64,000 bases of DNA from Snodgrassella sp. CFCC 13594 (GCF_001590725.1 NZ_LQXR01000003.1:1-64000), one strand, 5' to 3'. Numbered from the stretch's first letter, positions 1-9,820 are shown. The notes: generated by a model not told the origin, from the letters alone. Program-made: numbers and translations.

Positions 1-1170
1 ATGCGCTTGTCCCTGTCATGGTGCCCGCGTTGTTGATGGTGCCAATAGTGCCTTGGTTGTTTAACCCATTCGTGCCGCCGGTGATGCTGCCAGTTTGCGT
101 ATTAGTGAGGGTTGTCAGTGTTGGTGTATAGCCTAATGTGCTGGTTAATTTAATCGGGCTCAGGTTAATACCATTGGTGCCACCAGAAATGGTACCAGCA
201 TTGTCAATATGGGCATTACCTACTTTATAGGTTAAAACATCGATGCCATTTTCTAGGCCATCAATTACGCCAGTGCTGGTATTTTTAACATAAACTTCTT
301 TGGCTAACGGAACCATTAATGCCACGGCCGCAGAGTGTCCGCTGTAATATGAGCTGGCGTCAATTATGCCTGTGTTTTTGTGATTGTGCCGCTGTTTTCA
401 ATACCCACGATATTGCCGCTTGAGTATTGGTAAGAATCAGGGTCTCTGACTGTGTAAGTGTAACTTCCACTCACGGCGAAATCCATAACTATGACCCCAA
501 AAGCAGACTGCGAGCTAATAGTGCCATGGTTGAGCACATATTGGTCTACAGGACTGTCATCTGCTTCAATCGCCACCGCCGCCGATAAATTGGTATTGGA
601 ATTTTGGGTATTGGTGCTATTGGTATAAGACACTGTACCATTATTGGTAATCGTCATAGAGGGATGACTATCTGGGGTAATCCAAGATGCCACCACATTG
701 GTGCCATTGCCGTTGGTTGTATAGTAGCCGGTGTGCATCAACAATAGCCCTTTGGTTAAACCGGAACCCGTAACCGAGGCACCACTGTTTACATTAATCT
801 GCATATTCGTCGCCGCCGTAGCATTGCTCCAGCGCAGCACTTGAGATGTGTCTTGAGAAATGGTATTGGTAAAATAGTTGCCAGTAATATTATAACCATA
901 GCCAGCTGGCGAGCCATTAATGGCAGTGGTTGTGGTGGTGCCGTTACATGTAATCACGCCATTTTGGGCATAAGAGCTGTTTGTATTTATGCCATTACTG
1001 GATACGCAAGCAGCAAATGCAGGGTTGATCAACATCAAGCCACCAAATGACATGAGTGCCATTGCTGCTGTTAACAAAGGCGATTTGGTTTTATTGGTTT
1101 TTCCTAACTCAGAGCATACGGTCCATGTGCCTGTGTATGGTTGCCAGATGAGTTTATATATTTTATTCAT
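1..1170 (-). CDS. Type V autotransporter, N-terminal part, one-base frame break, runs off window start
   Basis: The product starts with an extended signal peptide region (MNKIYKLIWQP, then TWTVCSEL), a hydrophobic core and a cleavage-like NPAFAA. This leader is typical of long autotransporters. The rest is a Gly/Asn/Ser/Thr-rich passenger with repeated N(x)GTI-type units, as in beta-helical adhesins. The first frame stops at 364-366, but coding continues to base 1 in the next frame (VIDGLENGIDVL, then HIDNAGTISGGTNGINL). Adding one A to the run of five (plus-strand T 375-379) joins the halves as GTITKNTGIIDASSYY. The translocator barrel lies outside the window. A clear ribosome site (AAGGAT) precedes the ATG. 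The break may be a sequencing error or slipped-strand variation. Adhesin function is inferred from architecture only. Confidence 0.8.
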
Positions 1171-1705
1171 TTTGTATCCTTAATAATGGCTTAAAAAATA
1201 AGACCACTTTAATAATAATCATTTATTTTTAATGGCTTATTTATTGTTACCAAAGCGCGGATTCTTTCTATTGAAGGCTGCTGTTTAACGAGTGTTTGGC
1301 CAAAAATATGTTCTAAACGCACCAGATTGGTGCCGTAAGGTTATTTATTTTAATGTGAATGCAATGAGCATAGCCAATACGGTTCGAATTAAATGCTTAT
1401 TAGGATAAGAAATCAAGTATTTATGATTGGCTGGGTTGAATTGGTTAAAGGGTGTTGCGTTTGGGTATCAATACCACTCAAGTGATCATAAACAATAATC
1501 AACCTAGGTTATTCAGGCAGCCTATTGTCTATGCAGGATGCGTGGGAAATGGATGTCAGGCATTCATGCTGTATATGATTGCCTTGATACATTGAATACA
1601 CAAAGACGAAACGATCGCATTACTGTGATCGCTGTCTGATCTACTGACGTCGATGTTTATTTTAGAGGCACTCTAGTGCGCAGTTGTGACTGATTGAAAT
1701 GAGCT
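1171..1705. other. Intergenic, 535 bases, no gene seen
   Basis: AT-rich spacer between the start of the autotransporter gene and the end of the lipoprotein gene, both on the minus strand. Apart from the Fur-like word near its left end and a few short inverted repeats around 1595-1670, I see no coding potential, no RNA gene and no DUS. Confidence 0.5.
1208..1226 (-). promoter_or_regulatory. Possible Fur-box-like site upstream of the autotransporter
   Basis: TTTAATAATAATCATTTAT matches the 19-base Fur consensus GATAATGATAATCATTATC at 13 of 19 positions. It lies about 40 bases upstream of the autotransporter ATG. The region is AT-rich, so chance matches are likely. Iron regulation is an inference. 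Confidence 0.25.
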
Positions 1706-2299
1706 TTAACTTTTCACTGAAATATTTTTTAATGTATTCGATAATTGTTCGTCGCTCGCGGAATCACTGCTGGCGCACACGACATACAAATTATTGGCGC
1801 CATACAAGGCCACACAATTTTCATTTAAACTACGCTCATTGCTGCTGTGACTAAATCGGTAGTTCATGCGGTTGTCTGTGGCCATGCCTACTTTGACATT
1901 ATTCAGATCACCATTGGCTTTGAGTGAAGATGATAATTTTTTGAAATAGTCATCCGCTTTTAATTTTGGAGCCCCTAAGCTGTTCACCGACAGCGTGATG
2001 TTATTGCTGTCGTCGCGTTGTAACAGCGTGAGGTTGGTGCTTTCGTCTTTGGTAACCCAATTGGCTGCATCACTGCTTTGGTCTGTAAATTGACCCTGAT
2101 TGACCACAATGCTCACATTGCCATCTGTACTCGTGAGTGTTTGAGACACAGGCGCCGAATTAGTCGGGCTACTGGTGCTACTGGCGGATGCTGCTTCACT
2201 CGCGCTGAGTGATACGGAAGTGTCATTTTTGTCAGAGCAGGCAGCAAGAGAAAGTGCCATCATGCCAATTAAAATGCAACCATTTGCAGTTAGTTTCAT
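1706..2299 (-). CDS. Putative lipoprotein of unknown function
   Basis: The chosen start (2299) opens with MKLTANGC followed by a hydrophobic stretch and the lipobox LSLAAC, so the protein should be acylated and membrane anchored after signal peptidase II cleavage. A Ser/Thr/Ala-rich linker of about 45 residues follows (SLSASEAASASS, then SPTNSAP). The rest is a compact domain of about 140 residues with two cysteines (ENCVAL and YVVCAS) near the C-terminus that could form a disulphide. A longer reading from 2341 would put 14 residues before the signal peptide and is unlikely. I do not recognise the family. It lies downstream of nrdR in the same orientation, separated by 134 bases. Confidence 0.7.
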   Translation of the reverse strand: MKLTANGCILIGMMALSLAACSDKNDTSVSLSASEAASASSTSSPTNSAPVSQTLTSTDGNVSIVVNQGQFTDQSSDAANWVTKDESTNLTLLQRDDSNNITLSVNSLGAPKLKADDYFKKLSSSLKANGDLNNVKVGMATDNRMNYRFSHSSNERSLNENCVALYGANNLYVVCASSDSASDEQLSNTLKNISVKS

Positions 2300-2433
2300 G
2301 GATATATCCAAGTGAATTTTTATTTCAAATAAGTATAGCAAATTAGCATCAGTAGCACAGCAGTGGCTGATGTGGTAAAGGGTGCGGATTGGGTGGAATC
2401 ATCATTTTATAAATAAGTTGTCAGCAGGCTTTG

Positions 2434-2886
2434 TTATTTTTTATTTAATGCGGCAATGACTTGGGTAAATTCAGAGACGTCATGAAAACTTTTGTAAACA
2501 GAAGCAAAGCGTACATAAGCGACTTCATCCAAATGTGCCAACTCGGCCAAAATAATATCACCAATGATTTGACTGGGTATTTCTTTGACACCCAAATGAT
2601 ATAAACGGGTTTCTATGGTGGCCACAGTTTCTTCTATGGTCTCACTGTCTATGGGTCGCTTGTGCAGTGCACGGCTTAAACTGGTATAGAGCTTGGCTGG
2701 ATCAAATAAGGCTTTCTCACCGGTGCGTTTGATGATGAGTGGCATACGCATTTCTACGGTTTCCAATGTACTGAAACGGCGATCACATGCCAGGCAGCGG
2801 CGGCGACGGCGAATGCTGTTGTTTTCCTCACTTAGACGGGTATCAATAACCTGTGTGTTGGTGTGTTGGCAAAAAGGGCATTTCAT
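2434..2886 (-). CDS. nrdR: Transcriptional repressor NrdR
   Basis: A 150-residue protein, normal length for NrdR, which represses ribonucleotide reductase genes in response to ATP/dATP. The N-terminal zinc ribbon is clear: CPFC at residues 3-6, the conserved RRRRxC motif around 27-32 and CLAC near 32-35. An ATP-cone domain fills residues about 48-138 (MPLIIKRTGEKALFD, then KLYTSLSRALHKRPI). The family is well conserved, so the call is secure. No NrdR box was recognised next to it, and no nrd gene is in the window. Confidence 0.95.
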   Translation of the reverse strand: MKCPFCQHTNTQVIDTRLSEENNSIRRRRRCLACDRRFSTLETVEMRMPLIIKRTGEKALFDPAKLYTSLSRALHKRPIDSETIEETVATIETRLYHLGVKEIPSQIIGDIILAELAHLDEVAYVRFASVYKSFHDVSEFTQVIAALNKK

Positions 2887-3548
2887 GGTTTCAACCTGAA
2901 GCGAAAATCAGCTTGAATTGTGTCTGTAATACCGTTAATCAGCAAGTGCCATCTACATGTGGTTGCGAGGACATGTCGCTATGGCAACTATGTTGCTTGA
3001 ATCAACGCAGATATAAAATTGACCAAGCGGTGGATGGTGCGGCGGATAAGTTGTGGAAAAAAGAGATGGGTCTTTGATTTCAGATAAGAAATAGTTCATG
3101 TTGATAATGGGGGGTAGTGCATAGGGTTATCGACATGGGTTGTGTGCGTTCCTGCTGACAGATTGGGGATAACTGGTTTAACAGCTTGTGTTGTTGTGAA
3201 AAAATACCATTGCCTATATTTTAAGCAGTAATTTAGGGATTGTGCGCTTGTGGTATAGGATTTGTTTGAAGACTATTCACTTTATAGATTGTACTGCCAT
3301 TCAGCGTATAGTTTGGCGGAGAAGATGTGGATAACAGCGTTAACATATTGATGGGGAAGTTTTATTTGTGCTTGATTAAATTATAATCACATTTTCCTTA
3401 AGGCTTGATTTACATTCGGTTTTTGACATCGTAGCCCACTGCAAAATCACCTATAATCTGCTTCATTGTTCATGCCCATTATTTTGGTTCAGGCAGCCTT
3501 CAGGTTATGGCCTATTGGCTGTTTTATTTTGCCCATTGAGGAGTATTT
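2887..3548. other. Intergenic, 660 bases, with a cluster of DnaA-box-like 9-mers (candidate replication origin)
   Basis: The nrdR-putA gap contains one perfect DnaA box (TGTGGATAA, 3326-3334) and three one-mismatch boxes: TGTGGAAAA at 3052-3060, TTATCGACA at 3127-3135 and TGGGGATAA at 3164-3172. An AT-rich stretch follows at about 3358-3420 and could be an unwinding element. My rough chance expectation for such words in 660 bases is about 0.1-0.2. A DUS sits at 3488-3499. No gene is convincing here. dnaA itself is not in the window, so origin function is only a hypothesis. Confidence 0.35.
3452..3457 (+). promoter_or_regulatory. Possible -10 element for putA
   Basis: A perfect TATAAT stands 92 bases before the putA start. 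The nearest perfect TTGACA (3423-3428) is 23 bases upstream, too far for a normal sigma-70 spacer, so the -35 element must be weaker or different. Confidence 0.3.
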
Positions 3549-6500
3549 ATGTTTGCTTTTGCCCGTCAACAAACAGCGTTGCGTGATGCTATTACGCATG
3601 CCTATCGTCGTGATGAAGGCGAGGCTGTGGCCGACATGCTGCAACGTGCACAATTGTCGGCACTGGAAAAAGAAGAAGCGGCCAAACTGGCGCGACGGTT
3701 GGTAACGCAAGTGCGCCAAAACCGCAGTAAGGCTTCTGGTGTGGATGCTTTGATGCATGAATTTTCTTTATCCAGCGAAGAAGGCGTGGCGTTGATGTGC
3801 TTGGCCGAAGCCTTATTGCGCATACCCGACAAAGCCACGCGTAATAAATTGATTCAGGATAAATTGTCTGGTGGTAATTGGAAGAAGCATTTGAATCACA
3901 GCCCGTCATTGTTTGTGAATGCGGCGGCATGGGGGCTGCTGATCACGGGCAAACTCACGCGCCAAACCAATGAGCAGAATTTGAGTGCGGCTTTGACGCG
4001 CATGCTCGGTAAAGGCGGGGAACCGCTGATACGAAAAGGTGTGGATTATGCTATGCGTTTGTTGGGCAAGCAGTTTGTGACGGGCCAAACCATTGAAGAA
4101 GCGTTGCAAAATGGTGCTGAACGCGAAAAAATGGGCTATCGCTTTTCATTTGATATGCTGGGCGAAGCGGCAATGACTGATGCTGATGCCGAACGCTATT
4201 ACCAAGACTATGTGAATGCCATTCATGCCATTGGCAAGCAGAGCGCTGGCCGCGGCGTGTACGATGGCAATGGCATTTCAGTTAAATTATCCGCCATTCA
4301 TCCGCGTTACAGCCGTGCTCAGCATGCGCGTGTGATGAGTGAGTTGTTGCCACGCTTAAAGTCTTTGTTTTTGCTTGCCAAGCAATACGACATTGGTTTG
4401 AACATTGATGCGGAAGAGGCCAATCGCTTGGAATTGTCGTTGGACTTGATGGAAGCCATCGTGGGTGATCCAGATTTGAAAGGATTTAATGGCATTGGCT
4501 TTGTGGTTCAGGGGTATCAAAAACGGTGTCCCTTTGTGATTGATTTTTTGATCGATTTGGCGCGCCGGCATGGTCAGCGTCTGATGATTCGTCAGGTAAA
4601 AGGCGCCTATTGGGACAGCGAAGTGAAATGGGCGCAAGTGGATGGCATGGATGGTTATCCTGTGTACACCCGCAAAGCGCATACGGATGTGTCGTATCTG
4701 GCATGCGCCCGAAAATTGTTGGCGGCACAAGATGCGGTGTTCCCTCAGTTTGCCACGCATAATGCCTATACTTTGGCTGCTATTTATCAAATGGGCGCAG
4801 GCAAAGAGTTTGAATTTCAGTGTTTGCATGGCATGGGTGAGACGCTGTATGACCAAGTGGTGGGTGAGAAAAATCTGGGTCGACGGGTGCGCATTTATGC
4901 ACCGGTGGGCACGCACGAAACCTTGTTGGCGTATTTGGTACGCCGTTTATTGGAAAATGGTGCCAATTCGTCTTTTGTGAACCAAATCGTGGATGAAAAT
5001 GTCAGCATTGATGACTTGGTGCAGTGTCCGTTAGACGTGGCAGAAAGCTACCATGGTCAGATGCATGCTGCGCTACCTTTACCACGAAAATTGTATGGCA
5101 CAGAGCGCGACAATTCAGCCGGTGTGGATTTGAGCAATGAATTGGTGTTGCAGCAATTGCAAATTGATTTAAACCAAGCGGCTGAACAACCTTTTCAGGC
5201 AACCTCTTTATTGGCTGTGGATGAACAGACGGATGTGGTTCATCAGGTTATCAATCCGGCAGATTGTCAAGATGTGGTGGGCACAGCCAGATTCAGTATA
5301 GTAAGCGTGGTGCCTGCTGTAGTGGCGGCGGCAGTGGCAGCGCAGTCTGAATGGGCGGAACAGCCTGCTGCACTGCGCGCAGACTGTTTGCGCCGCTTTG
5401 CTGATGCCATGGAAGCCAATCAGGCAACGTTGATGATGCTGGCCGTGCGTGAGGCGGGCAAAACCTTAGCCAATGCAGTGGCGGAAGTACGCGAGGCTGT
5501 GGATTTTTGCCGTTATTATGCCTACCAAGCGGAAACCGGATTGCCTGAAGATGCACAGGCTGTGGGCACCTTAGTAACCATCAGCCCTTGGAATTTTCCA
5601 TTGGCGATTTTTGTGGGCCAAACCGTGGCTGCATTGGTGAGTGGGAATACGGTGATTGCCAAACCCGCAGAACAAACCAGTTTGATTGCGCATTATGCCG
5701 TTAGTCTGTTGCATCAAGCGGGCGTGCCTCAAGGTGCATTACAGCTGATTTTGGGTGCGGGCGATGTGGGTGCCGCGCTCACTGCAGATGACCGAATTAA
5801 TGGTGTATTGTTTACTGGCTCAACTGATGTGGCGCGCCGCATCAATCAAAATCTGGCGCGCCGCGAAGACAATCCCGTATTGATCGCGGAAACAGGCGGT
5901 CAAAATGCCATGATTGTCGACAGCACGGCTCTGGCTGAGCAAGTATGTGCTGACGTATTGCAGTCGGCGTTTGATTCGGCAGGCCAGCGGTGCTCGGCTT
6001 TGCGTGTGTTGTGTGTGCAGGATGACATTGCCGATACGATGTTGGCCATGATCAAAGGTGCCATGGACGAATTACGGGTAGGGAATCCACAGCTACTGCA
6101 TACCGATATTGGCCCTGTGATTGACGTTGATGCGCAAAATCAGTTGCAGCAACACATTGATCATATGAAATCGGCAGCACGTGATGTCCATGAAATTGCT
6201 TTGGCACCAGAAGCGGATGGTACTTTTATTCAACCGGTGTTGTTTGAGCTCAATGATTTGAGTGAATTGAAACGCGAAGTATTTGGCCCCGTTTTGCACG
6301 TGGTTCGTTATGCGGCGGACCAGCTGGATGAAGTTATTGATCAAATCAATAGTAAAGGCTATGCGTTAACACACGGTATCCACAGTCGCATTGATGGAAC
6401 GGTGGCACATATTTGTGCACGCATTGAGGCTGGTAATGTATATGTAAACCGCAATATCGTGGGCGCAGTAGTGGGTGTGCAGCCTTTTGGTGGGCATGCC

Positions 6501-7145
6501 TTGTCTGGTACTGGCCCAAAAGCGGGTGGACCGTTTTATTTGCAGCGTCTGGTCAAAACGGCTGCTTGGCGTATGCCGCCGATTACGCATAAACCGCAAG
6601 CTGATGAGGCTGCGCTGACGCGATTGGCCGCTGTGGTAGCGCAAATGGGTTTGGCGCATGATGATGAATTGGCTATTCAGGCCGTTGCGCGGTCGGCACA
6701 AGTTCGACAGCTGCGTGAAGCCGAAGCAGTATTGGATGGCCCTACTGGTGAGCGCAATACTTTGCATTGGCATGCGGCCAAACGGATATGGTTGTTTGGC
6801 GGCGATTTGGTGCAGTCTTTGGTGGCATTGACGCAATTGGTGGCTTCAGGCAGCCGTGCTGTGGTGGGCACTGAGCACCCCCTGGCCTTATGGCGCGATC
6901 ATTTGGGCGATTGGTTGGTGGTAGCGGCAGCACCACAGGATCAAGCCATTAGCCAAGTGCTGTGTTTGATGCCATTACCCTTGGCGCTCAAGCAACATTT
7001 GGCCGAGAGTAACGGCCCAATTGTGCGGGTATATGCGGCATCTGAGGGTGTAGACACATTGCGGTTGTTTGAAGAAGTCAGTGTGAGTGTGAATACCACT
7101 GCTGCGGGCGGCAATGCCAGTTTGATGGCGATGTCTGAACGTTAA
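3549..7145 (+). CDS. putA: Bifunctional proline dehydrogenase / delta-1-pyrroline-5-carboxylate dehydrogenase PutA
   Basis: Oxidises proline to glutamate in two steps, an FAD-dependent proline dehydrogenase and an NAD-dependent aldehyde dehydrogenase, at the inner face of the membrane. The proline dehydrogenase barrel covers about residues 180-480 (NIDAEEANRLELSLDLM, MIRQVKGAYWDSEVKWAQ). The aldehyde dehydrogenase covers about 560-1020, with TISPWNFPLAIF, the NAD-fold FTGSTDVARRI, ETGGQNAMIVD and the nucleophile motif SAGQRCSALRVL. A C-terminal PutA domain follows. At 1198 residues it lacks the N-terminal ribbon-helix-helix of enteric PutA, so it should not autoregulate. The start follows GAGGAG. 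The gene stands alone and ends in a DUS-pair terminator. Confidence 0.97.
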   Translation: MFAFARQQTALRDAITHAYRRDEGEAVADMLQRAQLSALEKEEAAKLARRLVTQVRQNRSKASGVDALMHEFSLSSEEGVALMCLAEALLRIPDKATRNKLIQDKLSGGNWKKHLNHSPSLFVNAAAWGLLITGKLTRQTNEQNLSAALTRMLGKGGEPLIRKGVDYAMRLLGKQFVTGQTIEEALQNGAEREKMGYRFSFDMLGEAAMTDADAERYYQDYVNAIHAIGKQSAGRGVYDGNGISVKLSAIHPRYSRAQHARVMSELLPRLKSLFLLAKQYDIGLNIDAEEANRLELSLDLMEAIVGDPDLKGFNGIGFVVQGYQKRCPFVIDFLIDLARRHGQRLMIRQVKGAYWDSEVKWAQVDGMDGYPVYTRKAHTDVSYLACARKLLAAQDAVFPQFATHNAYTLAAIYQMGAGKEFEFQCLHGMGETLYDQVVGEKNLGRRVRIYAPVGTHETLLAYLVRRLLENGANSSFVNQIVDENVSIDDLVQCPLDVAESYHGQMHAALPLPRKLYGTERDNSAGVDLSNELVLQQLQIDLNQAAEQPFQATSLLAVDEQTDVVHQVINPADCQDVVGTARFSIVSVVPAVVAAAVAAQSEWAEQPAALRADCLRRFADAMEANQATLMMLAVREAGKTLANAVAEVREAVDFCRYYAYQAETGLPEDAQAVGTLVTISPWNFPLAIFVGQTVAALVSGNTVIAKPAEQTSLIAHYAVSLLHQAGVPQGALQLILGAGDVGAALTADDRINGVLFTGSTDVARRINQNLARREDNPVLIAETGGQNAMIVDSTALAEQVCADVLQSAFDSAGQRCSALRVLCVQDDIADTMLAMIKGAMDELRVGNPQLLHTDIGPVIDVDAQNQLQQHIDHMKSAARDVHEIALAPEADGTFIQPVLFELNDLSELKREVFGPVLHVVRYAADQLDEVIDQINSKGYALTHGIHSRIDGTVAHICARIEAGNVYVNRNIVGAVVGVQPFGGHALSGTGPKAGGPFYLQRLVKTAAWRMPPITHKPQADEAALTRLAAVVAQMGLAHDDELAIQAVARSAQVRQLREAEAVLDGPTGERNTLHWHAAKRIWLFGGDLVQSLVALTQLVASGSRAVVGTEHPLALWRDHLGDWLVVAAAPQDQAISQVLCLMPLPLALKQHLAESNGPIVRVYAASEGVDTLRLFEEVSVSVNTTAAGGNASLMAMSER

Positions 7146-7166
7146 ACAGTGGTTTATACCCACCTC

Positions 7167-7198
7167 AAGGCTGCCTGAATGTTCAGGCAGCCTTTTTT
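7167..7198 (+). terminator. DUS-pair terminator of putA
   Basis: AAGGCTGCCTGAA (7167-7179) and its complement TTCAGGCAGCCTT (7182-7194) form a 13-pair stem with a two-base gap, followed by a T run. Another single DUS lies at 7247-7258. Confidence 0.9.
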
Positions 7199-7327
7199 AC
7201 ATTTACATTGAGTCGATCAGATTCAGTCGTGGTTATTGGACACCTTTTCAGGCAGCCTTTGCTATTGCACTAATGACAACGCCTGATTGGCTGTGCGTTT
7301 TTGGGTATGAAGGTCGTGTATTGAATC

Positions 7328-8254
7328 TTAATCACTTATGGAAAATAAGCCGGTAGAGAGATAGCGGTCACCCCGATCACACACAATACACGCAATCACG
7401 GCATGAGGATGTTGTTCTGCTAAGCGCAAAGAAGCCCAAACGGCGCCACCAGAAGAGACGCCTGCGCTAATCCCTTCTTGCCGGGCTAGGGCGCGCATAG
7501 TTTGTTCTGCTGCCAATTGTGGAATATCAATGATGCGGTCTACGCGGCTGGCCTCGTAAATTTTAGGTAGGTATGCACTGGGCCAGCGGCGAATGCCGGC
7601 AATACTGGCGCCTTCGGCTGGCTGGAGGCCCACAATCTCAATGGCAGGATTTTGTTCTTTTAAATAGCGAGATACGCCCATGATGGTGCCGGTGGTGCCC
7701 ATAGCGCTGACAAAATGGGTAATGCGCCCACCAGTTTGTTGCCATATCTCTGGCCCAGTGGTGTGGTAATGGGCATCCGGGTTGTCGGGATTAGCGAATT
7801 GATCCAAAACCAAACCTTTGCTTTCGGCTTGCATGCGTTGAGCCAAGTCCCGGGCGCCTTCCATGCCTTGTTCCGGGGTAACTTCAATCAGCTTTGCGCC
7901 ATACGCCAACATAGCATCTTTGCGTTCCTGACTCATGTTGTTGGGCATGATGAGGGTCATTTGATAACCGCGCATGGCTGCTACCATGGCCAGTCCGATG
8001 CCAGTATTGCCGCTGGTGGCTTCAATCAATGTGTCGCCGGGGTGTATTTGGCCCCGTTTCTCGGCTTGCACAATCATATGGTAAGCAGGGCGGTCTTTCA
8101 CGGAGCCTGCTGGATTGTTACCTTCCAATTTGGCCAATACCGTGGCTTGCGTGTGGGCGGCTAAGCGTTGCAGTCGTACCAAAGGGGTGTGGCCAACACA
8201 TGCATCCAATTGATATGTAGCTGAGTTAAAATTCATATCGAAAGATGGGGTCAT
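7328..8254 (-). CDS. cysM: Cysteine synthase B (O-acetylserine sulfhydrylase)
   Basis: A PLP enzyme that makes cysteine from O-acetylserine and sulfide or thiosulfate in the cytoplasm. The PLP lysine lies in NPAGSVKDR, the substrate loop is EATSGNTGIGLAM, and the PLP phosphate-binding GTTGTI and C-terminal SSGGAVWAS are present. The 308-residue length and the sequence around IRRWPSAYLPKIYE fit the CysM rather than the CysK branch. An AAGGAG box eight bases before the ATG supports the start. Transcribed alone, convergent with putA. Confidence 0.93.
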   Translation of the reverse strand: MTPSFDMNFNSATYQLDACVGHTPLVRLQRLAAHTQATVLAKLEGNNPAGSVKDRPAYHMIVQAEKRGQIHPGDTLIEATSGNTGIGLAMVAAMRGYQMTLIMPNNMSQERKDAMLAYGAKLIEVTPEQGMEGARDLAQRMQAESKGLVLDQFANPDNPDAHYHTTGPEIWQQTGGRITHFVSAMGTTGTIMGVSRYLKEQNPAIEIVGLQPAEGASIAGIRRWPSAYLPKIYEASRVDRIIDIPQLAAEQTMRALARQEGISAGVSSGGAVWASLRLAEQHPHAVIACIVCDRGDRYLSTGLFSISD

Positions 8255-8312
8255 GCTTTATTCTCCTTGTGACATGCGCATGATTAATAATGCGATTCAA
8301 ATTCAGCAAGAA

Positions 8313-8343
8313 AAGGCTGCCTGAATGGGTTTCAGGCAGCCTG
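8313..8343 (-). terminator. DUS-pair hairpin downstream of mscL
   Basis: AGGCTGCCTGAA (8314-8325) and TTCAGGCAGCCT (8331-8342) form a 12-pair stem with a five-base loop, 18 bases beyond the restored mscL stop. Confidence 0.75.
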
Positions 8344-8359
8344 TGCAAACTGGGACAAA

Positions 8360-8811
8360 TTAGGATAATTCAGCAGTGCAATGAGGGCAGCGCTTGGCTT
8401 TGAGTGGGATTTCTGTGCAGCATTCTGGGCATTCTTTGGTGTCCGGGTCAGCAGCTTTGGGTTCACTCTGTAATTTACTCAGCAGTTTCACCACCATAAA
8501 AATGGCAAAGCCACAATAATCAAGCTAATCACGGTGTTGATAAACAAACCAATGTTCATGGTGACAGCACCAGCAGCTTTAGCCGAGGCCAGTGTACCGT
8601 AAGGACCGGCGGCTTTGGCCCCTTCTTTGAGGGTGATGAACAAGTTGGAGAAATCCACGCCGCCAATCAGCAAGCCTATGGGTGGCATAATCACATCATC
8701 CACTAAGGATTTGACCATGCCTGTAAATGCTGTGCCGACAACCATACCCACGGCCAAATCGACCACGTTGCCGCGCAATAAAAAGGCTTTAAAATCGCTC
8801 AATAAGCTCAT
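8360..8811 (-). CDS. mscL: Large-conductance mechanosensitive channel MscL, frame broken near the C-terminus
   Basis: A homopentameric inner-membrane channel that opens at high membrane tension and protects against hypo-osmotic shock. The start at 8811 gives [20 protein letters not shown], the classic N-terminal amphipathic helix and TM1. TM2 includes [16 protein letters not shown]. As read, the frame then ends in LPFLWW at 8488. One extra T in the coding-strand run GCTTTGCC (plus strand about 8504-8507) restores [19 protein letters not shown] and the family tail ([21 protein letters not shown]), ending at the TAA at 8360-8362 for about 150 residues. The deletion is probably a sequence error. 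Without repair the protein would lack its cytoplasmic bundle and Cys-rich tail. Confidence 0.9.
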
Positions 8812-8939
8812 CGTTTTATCCTCTTGATAAAGGTTTAGGCACCACATGAATCATGGCGTGTGTTAATGAATGTTTATGATACGCTCAGTGACACATCGTG
8901 CCAAATACAGTGGTAAGCCACCAAACAATTAACCGCTTA

Positions 8940-9727
8940 TTATTCCTCGGCTACGCCCAAAGCATTGATACTGTAGCCGCCATCGACATAAGTAATCTCA
9001 CCGGTGATGCCGGAAGCCAGATCAGACAACAAGAATGCAGCTGTATTGCCTACTTCATCAATGCTGATATTGCGGCCAATGGGGTTTTGGGCAGCCACAT
9101 GAGCCAGTAATTTGCCGAAATTGGCAATGCCAGAGGCTGCTAAGGTTTTAATTGGACCAGCCGATATGCCATTACAGCGAATACCTTCCTTACCCAAGCA
9201 GGCCGCAGTAAAGCGAATGCCGGCTTCTAGGCTGGCTTTGGCCATGCCCATTACGTTGTAATTTGGTATGGCCCGCACGGCGCCAGGTAGGTGAGGGCTA
9301 AAATAGCACTGTTGTGACCCGTCATGAGTGGGCGAGCTGCTTTGGCCAGTGCCGGCAAACTGTAGGCTGATACTTCATGTGCCGTCATGAATGCTTCGCG
9401 GTTAATGCTGTCGAGAAAATCGCCGTGCAAGGCTTCTTTGGGTGCAAACGCAATGGCATGCACCAATCCATCTAGTTGCGGCCAATGCTGACCCAAATCT
9501 ACAAAAACCTGATTAATTTCGTCGTCGTTTTGCACGTCACAGCGGAACACCAAATCAGAGCCCAATTCTCCCGCCATTTTACGTACGCGCTCTTCTAATT
9601 TGTCCACCACATAGGTAAATGCCAATTCTGCACCTTGCTCTTTACATGCTTTGGCGATGCCATAAGCGATTGAGCGTTCGGAAATCATGCCGGTGATGAG
9701 GATTTTTTTGCCTTGCAAAAAGCCCAT
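8940..9727 (-). CDS. fabI: Enoyl-[acyl-carrier-protein] reductase (NADH) FabI, frame broken
   Basis: Catalyses the last step of each round of fatty-acid elongation. The N-terminal part (from 9727) has [20 protein letters not shown] (dinucleotide fold), FRCDVQNDD and [11 protein letters not shown]. The C-terminal part has the catalytic Tyr-x6-Lys motif [12 protein letters not shown], then [11 protein letters not shown] and GGYSINALG. The two halves are in different frames. Adding one G at plus 9283-9284 (run CC to CCC) restores [17 protein letters not shown] and gives 262 residues, the usual FabI length. The defect is therefore most likely a base-calling error. Read literally, the cell would lack this enzyme. 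Confidence 0.93.
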
Positions 9728-9820
9728 GTTATTGTCCTTAGAGTGGTTTTGCGTTCACACGAAGCGTGCATTATAACCAAGATTATATACACCGACCAGA
9801 ATGGGTGCTGGTAACCGCAA

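Noticed and set aside
2853-3077. 74-codon frame between nrdR and putA
   Set aside because: Cys-rich random-looking sequence overlapping the nrdR start on the other strand; no start signal.
4356-4916. Long minus-strand frame inside putA
   Set aside because: Shadow of a strongly conserved gene; no ribosome site and no recognisable domain.
7167-8342. Repeated 12-mers as a CRISPR array
   Set aside because: Spacing is irregular, copies are in both orientations, and they occur across the whole window; they are DNA uptake sequences.
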